A DNA stretch of 5,624 bases from an uncultured Eubacterium sp. (lineage in GTDB: Bacteria > Bacillota > Clostridia > Lachnospirales > Lachnospiraceae). The translations under genes and the position numbers were made by a program. The notes beneath the pieces were generated by a model that worked only from the letters and a program-made list of their open reading frames with translations, ran no database searches and was not told where the DNA came from. Location of the stretch: positions 1 to 5,624 of the forward strand of contig CAMKHH010000094.1 of NCBI GenBank assembly GCA_946412445.1. The letters are read 5' to 3'. This document shows, piece by piece, positions 1-5,624 of the stretch; positions within the stretch are counted from its first letter, which is position 1, and each line of letters opens with the position of its first letter.

Positions 1-62
1 TCCATTTTTCGGAACGCGAAAAACTCCAATGCCCTCAACAGGCTAAAACCCATAATTAAGGA
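1..62. other. Short flank beyond the operon, no gene recognised
   Basis: Both strands were read. On the plus strand one frame closes with a stop at 57-59 and another at 43-45; either could be the tail of a convergent gene that begins outside the window, but the peptides are too short to recognise. On the minus strand a frame opens with ATG at 53 and stays open to the edge, without a clear ribosome binding site. A 7-bp inverted repeat, TTTTTCG and CGAAAAA around a 5-base spacer, occupies 5-23. Confidence 0.4.
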
Positions 63-93
63 ACAGCGGCTGATGAACACCATCAGCCGCTGT
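63..93 (-). terminator. Perfect 13-bp hairpin after the lipoprotein gene, probable operon terminator
   Basis: On the minus strand the sequence ACAGCGGCTGATG, loop GTGTT, CATCAGCCGCTGT forms a GC-rich perfect stem of 13 bp with a 5-base loop. It begins 5 bases after the TAA stop of the lipoprotein gene. The tract after the stem is only partly T-rich (TCCTTAATTATG). On the plus strand the stem is followed by CTCTTTTACTT, so the same hairpin could also stop transcription coming from the other side. The stem itself is certain. That it works as an intrinsic terminator is inference, weakened by the interrupted T tract. Confidence 0.75.
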
Positions 94-98
94 CTCTT

Positions 99-1808
99 TT
101 ACTTACCTAATTCATCGTTGATTTCTTTGAGAATCTGGTCACCGCCCTGATTCTTCCAGTTTTCAACGAAAGTATCGAATTCGCTGATATCTGCTTTTCC
201 CATAACAATTTTTGCAAATGTTTCTTCTTCCATTTTTTTCAGGTTTGCCCATTTGGTCTGCATGGTTTCTGTCTGACCATTATATGCATTGTAAACAGGT
301 ATATATTTATCATTTACACTAGGAGCTTCACCAACCAGAATTGACACAAGTCTTGGAAGATTACCCTTAGCAAGATCACTGTCCAGATTCCAATTATCCA
401 GGCTGAAATCATCATAAGGTTCTTTTTTCAGTTCCATAACTGCTTCCATATCACTCTTTAACAGTTTATGTCTTGAGAAATCAACATCATCCATTGTAAT
501 CTCGCCTGCAAGATATTTTGTCAGGACATCATAAGATATTTCAATCTCATCTGCGTTGTCATAGACATTATACAAAGGATAAAAATCTGCAGTACCCATC
601 TCTGTGGAGGAAATGCCATCTGCTACCCACTGCTGCTCATTTTTGATCAGATAGTTAATAATCTTAAATGCAGCTTCAGGATTCTTGCAGCTTTTGCTTG
701 CTACTACATACTTCGTTGTAGGCTCTGCCATATGAGTATAATAGTTTCCATCCTCAGCTAATGGTGTAAAATATGCTCTCCAATCTGCTTCGCCTGCCAG
801 TGTGGCATCTGCCACTGTATAACCACACCACCATGGTCCAAAGAAAATTCCGACCTTTCCAGCCAGAAGAGGTTCCTTACTGTCATTTCTGACAAGCATT
901 TCCGTATCAATCAGTTTATCTGTATACAATTTCTGGATTTTTTCCAGGGCTGTTCTGGTCTCCGGCTGAATTGAACCATACTTTACAGTTCCATCCTCAT
1001 CCTGCAGCCAGTACTGTGGATAAGACTGGAAGCTGCTGAACAATGGATCCAGTCCATACTGGTTTCCTCCAATTGCATTCATGTGATCTGAATTACTCGG
1101 TCCAAGGATTCCAATGGTATCAGCTTCTCCGTTACCATCCGGATCCTGGGTTACGAATGCTTCTGCTACTGTTACCAGCTCATCCCAGGTTCTTGGAACC
1201 TCCAGTCCAAGATTATCCAGCCAGTCCTGACGGATCCACATTTCATTGATGCCGCCAGCAGTGATATTCGGGGCTGGGATTGCCATTATCTCTCCCTTAT
1301 CATTTGAGATACATTTTTTCAGCTCTTCTCCACCGGATTCCACATATCCTTTCAGTGCATCAGAAGCATAGCCATCAAAATACTGATCAAGCGGCTGGAT
1401 CATATCATATTTCAGAAGTGCCCTGTACTGTGTCGCATTGACATTCATCAGCTCAGGAATCGTACCGCTTCCGATGCACAGGTTCATTTTCTCATCAAAG
1501 TCAGATGAGGATGTAACCCAGTCGTATACAATCTCGATATTAAACTCATCCTTCAAAAAGCGTGTATAGGAGTTATCATCATAGCTCATTCCGTCAGGAA
1601 TCTTCGCATTTGGATTCAATGAACCGCCCAGATGGACAGTTACTGTCTCCGGATATTTTGACAGTGGGAGATCTTCTTTGGCTGTTCCTTCTGCCTCACT
1701 TACTGCTGTTGTCTGTGTGCTTTCTTCTGATGTTTTGCCGCAGCCTGCCAACGCAGTCGCAGCCAGTGCTGTCGCACTTACAAGTGCGATAATCTGTTTC
1801 TGTTTCAT
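99..1808 (-). CDS. Extracellular solute-binding lipoprotein of a carbohydrate ABC importer (LplA/YtcQ-like)
   Basis: This 569-residue lipoprotein captures the substrate outside the cell and delivers it to the permease pair. A lysine-containing N-terminus and hydrophobic stretch end in the lipobox LAGC, with Cys23 the predicted lipidated residue. A Ser/Thr/Glu-rich linker (about 24-48) tethers the binding domain. Family signatures include NEMWIRQDWLDNLGLEVPRTWDEL (two stretches around 188-211) and the C-terminal ISEFDTFVENW...GGDQILKEIN. Residues 222-230, DPDGNGEAD, form an EF-hand-like loop. A comparable calcium site is known in the alginate-binding proteins AlgQ1/AlgQ2, which belong to this large type of binding protein. 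At over 550 residues it is longer than common maltose-type binding proteins (about 400), as is normal for the LplA group and suggests an oligosaccharide ligand. The ATG at 1808 is 7 bases after AGGAGG. It is the last gene of the operon and is followed 5 bases later by a hairpin. The ligand is unknown. Confidence 0.95.
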   Translation of the reverse strand: MKQKQIIALVSATALAATALAGCGKTSEESTQTTAVSEAEGTAKEDLPLSKYPETVTVHLGGSLNPNAKIPDGMSYDDNSYTRFLKDEFNIEIVYDWVTSSSDFDEKMNLCIGSGTIPELMNVNATQYRALLKYDMIQPLDQYFDGYASDALKGYVESGGEELKKCISNDKGEIMAIPAPNITAGGINEMWIRQDWLDNLGLEVPRTWDELVTVAEAFVTQDPDGNGEADTIGILGPSNSDHMNAIGGNQYGLDPLFSSFQSYPQYWLQDEDGTVKYGSIQPETRTALEKIQKLYTDKLIDTEMLVRNDSKEPLLAGKVGIFFGPWWCGYTVADATLAGEADWRAYFTPLAEDGNYYTHMAEPTTKYVVASKSCKNPEAAFKIINYLIKNEQQWVADGISSTEMGTADFYPLYNVYDNADEIEISYDVLTKYLAGEITMDDVDFSRHKLLKSDMEAVMELKKEPYDDFSLDNWNLDSDLAKGNLPRLVSILVGEAPSVNDKYIPVYNAYNGQTETMQTKWANLKKMEEETFAKIVMGKADISEFDTFVENWKNQGGDQILKEINDELGK

Positions 1809-1815
1809 ACTTCTT

Positions 1816-1821
1816 CCTCCT
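1816..1821 (-). promoter_or_regulatory. Ribosome binding site of the solute-binding lipoprotein
   Basis: AGGAGG on the minus strand lies 7 bases before the ATG at 1808, inside the 17-base gap after the upstream permease. A strong site suits the high expression that binding proteins usually need relative to their permeases. Confidence 0.87.
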
Positions 1822-1825
1822 TTTT

Positions 1826-2710
1826 TTATCCTTTTACTGATCCAAGTGTAATACCATCTACAAAATATCTTTGCAGGAATGGATATACGATCAGTACCGG
1901 CATCATAGCTATAAATATCTTTGCAGCATCCAATGAGAGATTGTTTAATTTCATCGCCTGTGCGATCTGTTCTACGTTCATTGTAGAATAATCCAATGTT
2001 ACAACCATCTGCTGGATATAGGTCTGCAGCGGGTAACTGCTTTGTCTTGTACTCAGGACCATTCCCTGGAAGAATTCATTCCAGTACATGACCATGGTAA
2101 AAAGTGCAATGGTTGCCACCATCGGTTTTGCCAGCGGTATGTATATGGATATCAGATTTCTCCACGGTCCGCCGCCATCAACAAAACATGCTTCTTCCAG
2201 CTCTGATGGAAGATTTTTAAAAAAGTTCACTGCAAGGATTACATTAAACACCTGTAGTCCTGTTCCCAGCACCAGTCCCCAGATACTGTCCATCAGATGG
2301 TAGCTTCTCATAGTGATATACCATGGAACAGTACCACCGTTGAATAACATACAAAATACAAGAATCCACATGAAGATTTCTTTATGGGGGAACTGCTTTT
2401 TCGTTCTTGATAATGGGAACGCTGCCATAAGAACACATACCATGCTGACAGCAGTACCCAGTACTACTCTTTTTATAGATATCAGAAACGAACCAAAAAA
2501 TGCACCTTCTCCCAAAATCTTCTGGTAGGAGAGCAAATTGAAGCCAACCGGCCAGAAAGCAACTTCTCCTGCATTAACGGCTTCCTTGCTGCTCAAGGAT
2601 ACACAGAGGACATACCATACAGGCATAATACAGATCAGTGTGACCGTAACAAGGAACACCACATTCAAAACATCGAAAATCTTGGAGCCGAGGCTTTTGT
2701 TCTCAATCAT
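1826..2710 (-). CDS. CUT1-type carbohydrate ABC transporter permease, YtcP/LplC-like
   Basis: This is the second channel subunit, 294 residues from the ATG at 2710. An in-frame GTG at 2719 would give 297 residues, but that GTG is made from the last base of the AGGAGG ribosome binding site, so it cannot be the start. The ATG lies 8 bases after AGGAGG. Six hydrophobic segments lie near residues 14-38, 73-99, 111-130, 143-165, 197-215 and 264-283. The EAA loop is LEEACFVDGGGPWRNLISIYIP (Glu172-Glu173-Ala174, Gly180, Pro192). The ending QRYFVDGITLGSVKG is characteristic of the YtcP/LplC group; automatic pipelines often call such proteins AraQ-like. It is separated from the first permease by 12 bases and from the lipoprotein by 17 bases. 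It probably pairs with the LplB-like subunit to form the pore. Confidence 0.95.
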   Translation of the reverse strand: MIENKSLGSKIFDVLNVVFLVTVTLICIMPVWYVLCVSLSSKEAVNAGEVAFWPVGFNLLSYQKILGEGAFFGSFLISIKRVVLGTAVSMVCVLMAAFPLSRTKKQFPHKEIFMWILVFCMLFNGGTVPWYITMRSYHLMDSIWGLVLGTGLQVFNVILAVNFFKNLPSELEEACFVDGGGPWRNLISIYIPLAKPMVATIALFTMVMYWNEFFQGMVLSTRQSSYPLQTYIQQMVVTLDYSTMNVEQIAQAMKLNNLSLDAAKIFIAMMPVLIVYPFLQRYFVDGITLGSVKG

Positions 2711-2718
2711 AGATATCA

Positions 2719-2724
2719 CCTCCT
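2719..2724 (-). promoter_or_regulatory. Ribosome binding site that decides the YtcP-like permease start
   Basis: AGGAGG on the minus strand lies 8 bases before the ATG at 2710. It overlaps the TAG stop of the upstream permease by two bases (TAG then GAGG), so ribosomes finishing that gene are placed to restart here. The in-frame GTG at 2719 uses the last G of this site, which rules it out as the start. Confidence 0.88.
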
Positions 2725-3613
2725 AAAACAGTTTATAACCGGTAAATTTATCTGCAAGCCAGTAACCCAGGGCAATCAATATGACACTAATCACAGACTT
2801 GAATAATCCGACTGCTGTTGCCAGAGAATACTGCAGATTCTGTAAACCAGCCCTGTATACCCATGTATCAATAATATCTCCCGTTGAATATACCAATGGG
2901 TTATACAAATTATAAATCTGGTCAAATCCTGCATTTAATATATTGCCAAGAGACAGGATAGCCAGAAGAGCTACTGTCGTCCTTATACCCGGCAGTGTCA
3001 CATGCCATATCCTCTTAAACCTGCCGGCACCATCTACTGCTGCCGCTTCATACAACGATTTATCAACACCCAGGATAGCAGCAAGATAAACTACCGTATT
3101 ATAACCGAACCCTTTCCAGATATCCGTACCGATAACCAGCGGCTGGAACAGCTTTGCTTCCCCGAAGAAATTGACCGGTTCATCGCCAAATAGCTGTATC
3201 AGCTGATTAATCGGTCCTGTATAGCCGAAAATGTTCAGCACGATCTTTGCAAGAATAACCCAGGACAGAAAATACGGTAAGTATACGATTGTCTGAATCG
3301 GACGCTTCAGTCTTTTCAATGTCAGTTCATTTAATAATAATGCAAAGATCAGCGGGAAAATAATATTTCCAATAATCTTACCCACAGCAATAGTGACTGT
3401 ATTCCGCAAAACCTGCGCAATGTCACTCATCTGAAACATATATTCAAAATTAGCCAGACCAACAAATTTGGAATGTAGGATGCCCTGTCCTGGATTATAA
3501 TCCTGAAAAGCCATCACGATTCCAAACATAGGCACGATACCGAAAAAGAACAGCCATAGGAAAGCTGGTACCAGCATTATGTAATAATGTTTCACAAACC
3601 TTTTAATGTACAT
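2723..3613 (-). CDS. CUT1-type carbohydrate ABC transporter permease, LplB/YteP-like
   Basis: This 296-residue integral membrane protein is one half of the importer channel. Six membrane segments can be seen by hydrophobicity at roughly residues 11-35, 72-97, 108-130, 158-185, 211-233 and 266-288. The cytoplasmic EAA loop that docks the ATPase is YEAAAVDGAGRFKRIWHVTLP, with Glu189, Gly195 and Pro208. The N-terminus (IMLVPAFLWLFFFGIVPM followed by a FQDYNP motif) and the C-terminal GYWLADKFTGYKLF are typical of the LplB/YteP group. The ATG at 3613 has a strong AGGGAGG site 7 bases upstream. It is the first gene of the importer operon. Its TAG stop sits inside the ribosome binding site of the next permease, so the two are probably translationally coupled. 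It should form a heterodimer with that second permease. The transported sugar is unknown. Confidence 0.95.
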   Translation of the reverse strand: MYIKRFVKHYYIMLVPAFLWLFFFGIVPMFGIVMAFQDYNPGQGILHSKFVGLANFEYMFQMSDIAQVLRNTVTIAVGKIIGNIIFPLIFALLLNELTLKRLKRPIQTIVYLPYFLSWVILAKIVLNIFGYTGPINQLIQLFGDEPVNFFGEAKLFQPLVIGTDIWKGFGYNTVVYLAAILGVDKSLYEAAAVDGAGRFKRIWHVTLPGIRTTVALLAILSLGNILNAGFDQIYNLYNPLVYSTGDIIDTWVYRAGLQNLQYSLATAVGLFKSVISVILIALGYWLADKFTGYKLF

Positions 3614-3710
3614 GAGTAAACCTCCCTTCTTTTATAGACAGTTTATCTTGTAATCGTATTTTTCACTAGACGATATTGTTTCTGATTTTACAGTCTTTTT
3701 TTTAAATTTA
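3614..3710 (-). promoter_or_regulatory. AT-rich intergenic region expected to hold the importer operon promoter
   Basis: This is the only sizeable gap inside the locus and lies between the regulator's terminator-like hairpin and the first permease, so the importer promoter and any operator for the AraC-type regulator would be expected here. The best -10-like match is TAAAAT at 3690-3685, but its -35 position (TTTTAA, 3713-3708) matches only half of the consensus and falls in the terminator T run. A TATAAA at 3636-3631 lies too close to the ribosome binding site to be a -10 box. The poor -35 would suit an activator-dependent promoter, but that is a guess. Confidence 0.35.
3621..3627 (-). promoter_or_regulatory. 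Ribosome binding site of the LplB-like permease
   Basis: AGGGAGG on the minus strand lies 7 bases before the ATG at 3613. It is a strong match to the anti-Shine-Dalgarno sequence and fixes this start. Confidence 0.85.
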
Positions 3711-3742
3711 AAAAAATGTCCGAATCAAATCGAACATTTTTT
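3711..3742 (-). terminator. AT-rich terminator-like hairpin overlapping the end of the response regulator gene
   Basis: On the minus strand AAAAAATGTTCG, loop ATTTGATT, CGGACATTTTTT can pair over 12 positions with one G-T wobble, and it ends in a T run. The 5' arm encodes the last residues (Lys-Lys-Cys-Ser) of the regulator, and the stop codon lies in the loop. It would separate the two-component transcript from the importer transcript, or allow only partial read-through. The stem has few G-C pairs and a long loop, so it may be weak. Activity is inferred from shape alone. Because the arms are A-run and T-run, the plus strand has the same form. Confidence 0.6.
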
Positions 3743-4735
3743 AACCCTGTTTGCATATTCTGTTGGCGTGCATCCATATTCTTTTGTAAACACTTTTGTA
3801 AAATAATAATAATTGTCATATCCCAGATCTGATGCAATCTGTGTGATATTTTCAGTTCCTTTTTCCATTTTACATGCCGCCGCATGCATTTTTCTGCTGA
3901 TCACATAGTTATGAAATGTATCACCGGTCATTTCTTTAAATCTCGTGCTGAAATAGCTTCTGCTCATTCCGATCTCCGCTGCAGCATCTTCCGACTTCAG
4001 GTTTTCTTCTACATGTTCTTCTATGTATAGGATGATCCTTGCAAAGATATAGATATCATTTGCTTTTTCTGTCTGCAGACACGTCCGGTACAGATCATCC
4101 CGCCATTTTTTTACCCATGCCAGCATATCATTTACGGAGGATAGCGACGGAAATTCATACTCTTCCCCTGTGATCTCCTGAATGCTGTGAAGGCTCTTTA
4201 CAAAAATCCTTTCGGCAGTGCGAAGCTCCACTTTCCTTGTTATTTCACACAACCTGCCAAACTCGTTATCATCATATATCCATCTGGTGTTCATCCATGC
4301 ATTTTCCAGCTTCTTGCGTAATCCGTGATCCTCCTCCCTTTTTCCCTTTTTTAACAGATTATCTCTATATTTTCTATCCACCCGTTCCAGTATCTGGTCA
4401 CAGTCATCCCCGTCAAAGCTTATCTTAGATATGTAATCCAGTGCTCCAAGTCTCATGGCTCTCTGTGCATAACCGAAATCTTCATATACTGAAAAGATCA
4501 CAAATTTCACATCCGGATATTCTGTTCTGCATCTTTCCATCAGTTCAATTCCATCTATCTCTGGCATATCTATATCCGTGAACACAACATCTACCATGTT
4601 ATCCTTCAGAAATTCCAGTGCTTTACTTCCATTCTGGACATCGCCCACAACTTCAAATCCATATTTTTCCCAGTTCATTATGTATATCAGACCTTTCCTA
4701 GCCAGTTTGTCATCATCAACAACTAATACTCTCAT
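3725..4735 (-). CDS. YesN-like response regulator, receiver domain + AraC-type HTH
   Basis: This is a DNA-binding response regulator of 336 residues and the probable partner of the adjacent kinase. The receiver domain spans about residues 1-120. It has the acidic cluster Asp7-Asp8-Asp9, phospho-acceptor Asp54 in VFTDIDMP, Ser82 in FSVYEDF and Lys104 in DYISKI. The proline that usually follows this lysine is replaced by Ile105. A linker of about 110 residues has no recognisable domain. The AraC/XylS domain covers about 235-332, with a first helix-turn-helix in SEDAAAEIGMSRSYFSTRF and a second around ITQIASDLGYDNYYYF, ending in the typical GCTPTEY. Many YesN-type proteins are longer because of a bigger central region, so this is a short form. 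The start is the ATG in the ATGA overlap with the kinase stop, with GAGGG 9 bases upstream. It probably activates the importer operon just downstream, by analogy with similar loci; no binding site is proven. Confidence 0.95.
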   Translation of the reverse strand: MRVLVVDDDKLARKGLIYIMNWEKYGFEVVGDVQNGSKALEFLKDNMVDVVFTDIDMPEIDGIELMERCRTEYPDVKFVIFSVYEDFGYAQRAMRLGALDYISKISFDGDDCDQILERVDRKYRDNLLKKGKREEDHGLRKKLENAWMNTRWIYDDNEFGRLCEITRKVELRTAERIFVKSLHSIQEITGEEYEFPSLSSVNDMLAWVKKWRDDLYRTCLQTEKANDIYIFARIILYIEEHVEENLKSEDAAAEIGMSRSYFSTRFKEMTGDTFHNYVISRKMHAAACKMEKGTENITQIASDLGYDNYYYFTKVFTKEYGCTPTEYANRVKKCSI

Positions 4736-5624
4736 TCCCTCATACCCTCTTTTTCTATACCGGTATCTGCCACTTTAGCTTTATCCCGTAACTCTTCCTG
4801 AACCGGGATCAGAATTGTAATCTTGGTTCCATATCCTTTTTTGCAATTTACAAACAGATTCGTCTGTCCTTCATAGAATGAATCCAGCATTGCCTTTACA
4901 TACTGCAGACCAATCCCTCTGTTCCCATTCTGCATTTTCTGCAGATCATAATCAAAAGGTGCATTGATCTGATTGATCTCCTCTCTGGTCAGTCCGTTAC
5001 CGTTGTCTGCTATGGTGATTACCGCTAATCCCCGTTTATTATCTTCAAAGATCCGTATTGTTATTTTCTCATCCCTTCCAAGTCCATACTGTATCGCATT
5101 TTCTACCAGTGGTTGAAGCAGCAGCCGTACCGTTGGCTGTTCCAGATAACTGCCTTCCTCCACATTCATTTCTATCACAAAATCATATCGCATCTGTTGG
5201 AGTGCGATATATTCTTTCACAATATCAATCTCTGTCCGGAGCGTTGTCTGCATTCCCTCTTTTCCCAGATTGTACGACAGCAGCTTCTTTAATCTCTGTA
5301 CAAATTCCATAATGTTATCCTGATGGCTCATCCTTGCCATCCACTGGATAGAATTTAAAGTATTAAGCAGAAAATGTGGATTGATCTGAAACAGGAGCTT
5401 CTCATATTCTATGCGCTGGATATTTTTTTCTTTTTCCACAACGTTATCAATAAGATTCCTGATTTGGTCCTTCATCTTCTCCACTTCATGCATCAGGTCA
5501 TCAAATTCCTTGATATCATACTCCTGCTTTACCATCTGTAGGGAGCCTCCTCCAATCTGAAGCAGCTGTTCCTGAAACTGATTGAGCGGCTTACATATTA
5601 ACCGGTAGAGGTAAATGACAGAGC
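4732..5624 (-). CDS. YesM-like sensor histidine kinase, 5'-partial (HAMP + His_kinase + HATPase_c)
   Basis: This is a membrane sensor kinase that should autophosphorylate on histidine and pass the phosphate to the regulator encoded next to it. The frame stays open to the window edge, so the N-terminus (membrane segments and the extracellular sensor) is missing. The first visible residues, SVIYLYRLICKPLNQF, look like the end of a membrane helix running into a HAMP domain. Numbering from the Met codon at 5535, HAMP and a coiled-coil linker run to about residue 45. The phospho-acceptor His54 lies in the INPHFLLNTLNS box. The N box is VENAIQYG (Asn146), the ADNGNG box holds Asp177, and the G box is NRGIGL (206-210). 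This is the arrangement of the His_kinase (PF06580) plus HATPase family typified by YesM. The stop overlaps the regulator start by 4 bases, which suggests translational coupling. The Met at 5535 is not the true start. The sensed signal cannot be inferred; a carbohydrate is likely from context. Confidence 0.93.
   Translation of the reverse strand, partial: SVIYLYRLICKPLNQFQEQLLQIGGGSLQMVKQEYDIKEFDDLMHEVEKMKDQIRNLIDNVVEKEKNIQRIEYEKLLFQINPHFLLNTLNSIQWMARMSHQDNIMEFVQRLKKLLSYNLGKEGMQTTLRTEIDIVKEYIALQQMRYDFVIEMNVEEGSYLEQPTVRLLLQPLVENAIQYGLGRDEKITIRIFEDNKRGLAVITIADNGNGLTREEINQINAPFDYDLQKMQNGNRGIGLQYVKAMLDSFYEGQTNLFVNCKKGYGTKITILIPVQEELRDKAKVADTGIEKEGMRE
4745..4749 (-). promoter_or_regulatory. Probable ribosome binding site of the response regulator
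   Basis: GAGGG on the minus strand, inside the 3' end of the kinase gene, lies 9 bases before the regulator ATG at 4735. It is weaker than the importer gene sites. Together with the ATGA stop-start overlap it suggests that the regulator is translated mainly by ribosomes leaving the kinase gene. Confidence 0.55.

Noticed and set aside
5..23. 7-bp inverted repeat TTTTTCG / CGAAAAA as a terminator
   Set aside because: Neither strand has a T run after the stem; the A and T runs are the stem arms themselves.
1043..1792. Plus-strand open frames of 68 and 76 codons opposite the lipoprotein gene
   Set aside because: They lie wholly inside a well-supported gene, show no family motifs and have skewed, low-information composition; they are antisense shadows.
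2088..3193. Plus-strand open frames of about 62-71 codons opposite the two permeases
   Set aside because: These too are wholly antisense to convincing permease genes; no ribosome binding sites or recognisable domains.
3631..3636. TATAAA as a -10 promoter element
   Set aside because: It lies only a few bases before the AGGGAGG ribosome binding site, so a transcript starting from it would begin inside or after that site, and no -35 match stands at the right distance.
3648..3666. Possible catabolite-repression (cre) site in the importer upstream region
   Set aside because: The half CGATTACA fits the cre consensus, but the other half does not fit at the required spacing.
3688..3885. Minus-strand 65-codon frame overlapping the end of the response regulator
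   Set aside because: It is in another frame of the AraC domain coding region, and the regulator's own frame carries the clear helix-turn-helix motifs through this stretch.
4237..5312. Plus-strand open frames of 63-84 codons opposite the regulator and kinase
   Set aside because: They are antisense to genes with intact catalytic motifs, and their peptides show nothing recognisable.
1..5624. CRISPR arrays, transposons, tRNA or rRNA genes, attachment sites
   Set aside because: No repeated spacer-like units, transposase motifs, paired terminal repeats or tRNA-like folds were seen on either strand; nearly all of the window is ordinary coding sequence.

Overview
The window is a compact single-strand locus. 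Every gene reads on the minus strand, so transcription runs from high to low coordinates. It holds a two-component system followed by a three-gene carbohydrate ABC importer: a sensor histidine kinase (its 5' end lies outside the window), an AraC-type response regulator, two CUT1-type permeases and a large substrate-binding lipoprotein. The strong AGGAGG-type ribosome binding sites, the fairly AT-rich composition, the lipobox and the YesM/YesN plus LplB/YtcP/LplA-type gene families all point to a Gram-positive Firmicute. A gut-type Clostridia (Lachnospiraceae-like) genome is the most natural fit, but that placement is inference from style and gene content.

Region by region, 5624 to 4732 carries the end of a HAMP domain, a His_kinase (PHFLLNTL) box and an HATPase domain. 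The kinase stop and the regulator start overlap as ATGA (4732-4735). The regulator (4735-3725) has a receiver domain, a linker and a C-terminal double helix-turn-helix. Its last codons form the 5' arm of an AT-rich terminator-like hairpin (3742-3711). A roughly 100-base AT-rich gap (3710-3614) should hold the importer promoter, although I could not identify a convincing one. The three importer genes then follow tightly: LplB/YteP-like permease (3613-2723), 12 bases, YtcP/LplC-like permease (2710-1826, start corrected from an upstream GTG that lies in the ribosome binding site), 17 bases, and the 569-residue lipoprotein (1808-99). A perfect 13-bp hairpin (93-63) closes the operon. Positions 1-62 hold no recognisable gene.

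The likely logic is that the membrane kinase senses an extracellular carbohydrate or a solute-loaded binding protein and phosphorylates Asp54 of the regulator. The regulator would then activate the importer promoter in the 3614-3710 gap. The lipoprotein captures an oligosaccharide outside the membrane, and the permease heterodimer imports it. No ATPase and no glycoside hydrolase are in the window. Importers of this family commonly use an unlinked MsmX-type ATPase, so this need not mean the system is defective. The substrate cannot be read from the sequence.

This is a well-known type of locus, and I see no evidence of a previously undescribed system. The points worth a second look are small: an EF-hand-like calcium loop in the binding protein, a missing proline in the receiver domain, a regulator-terminator overlap, and two start-codon traps.
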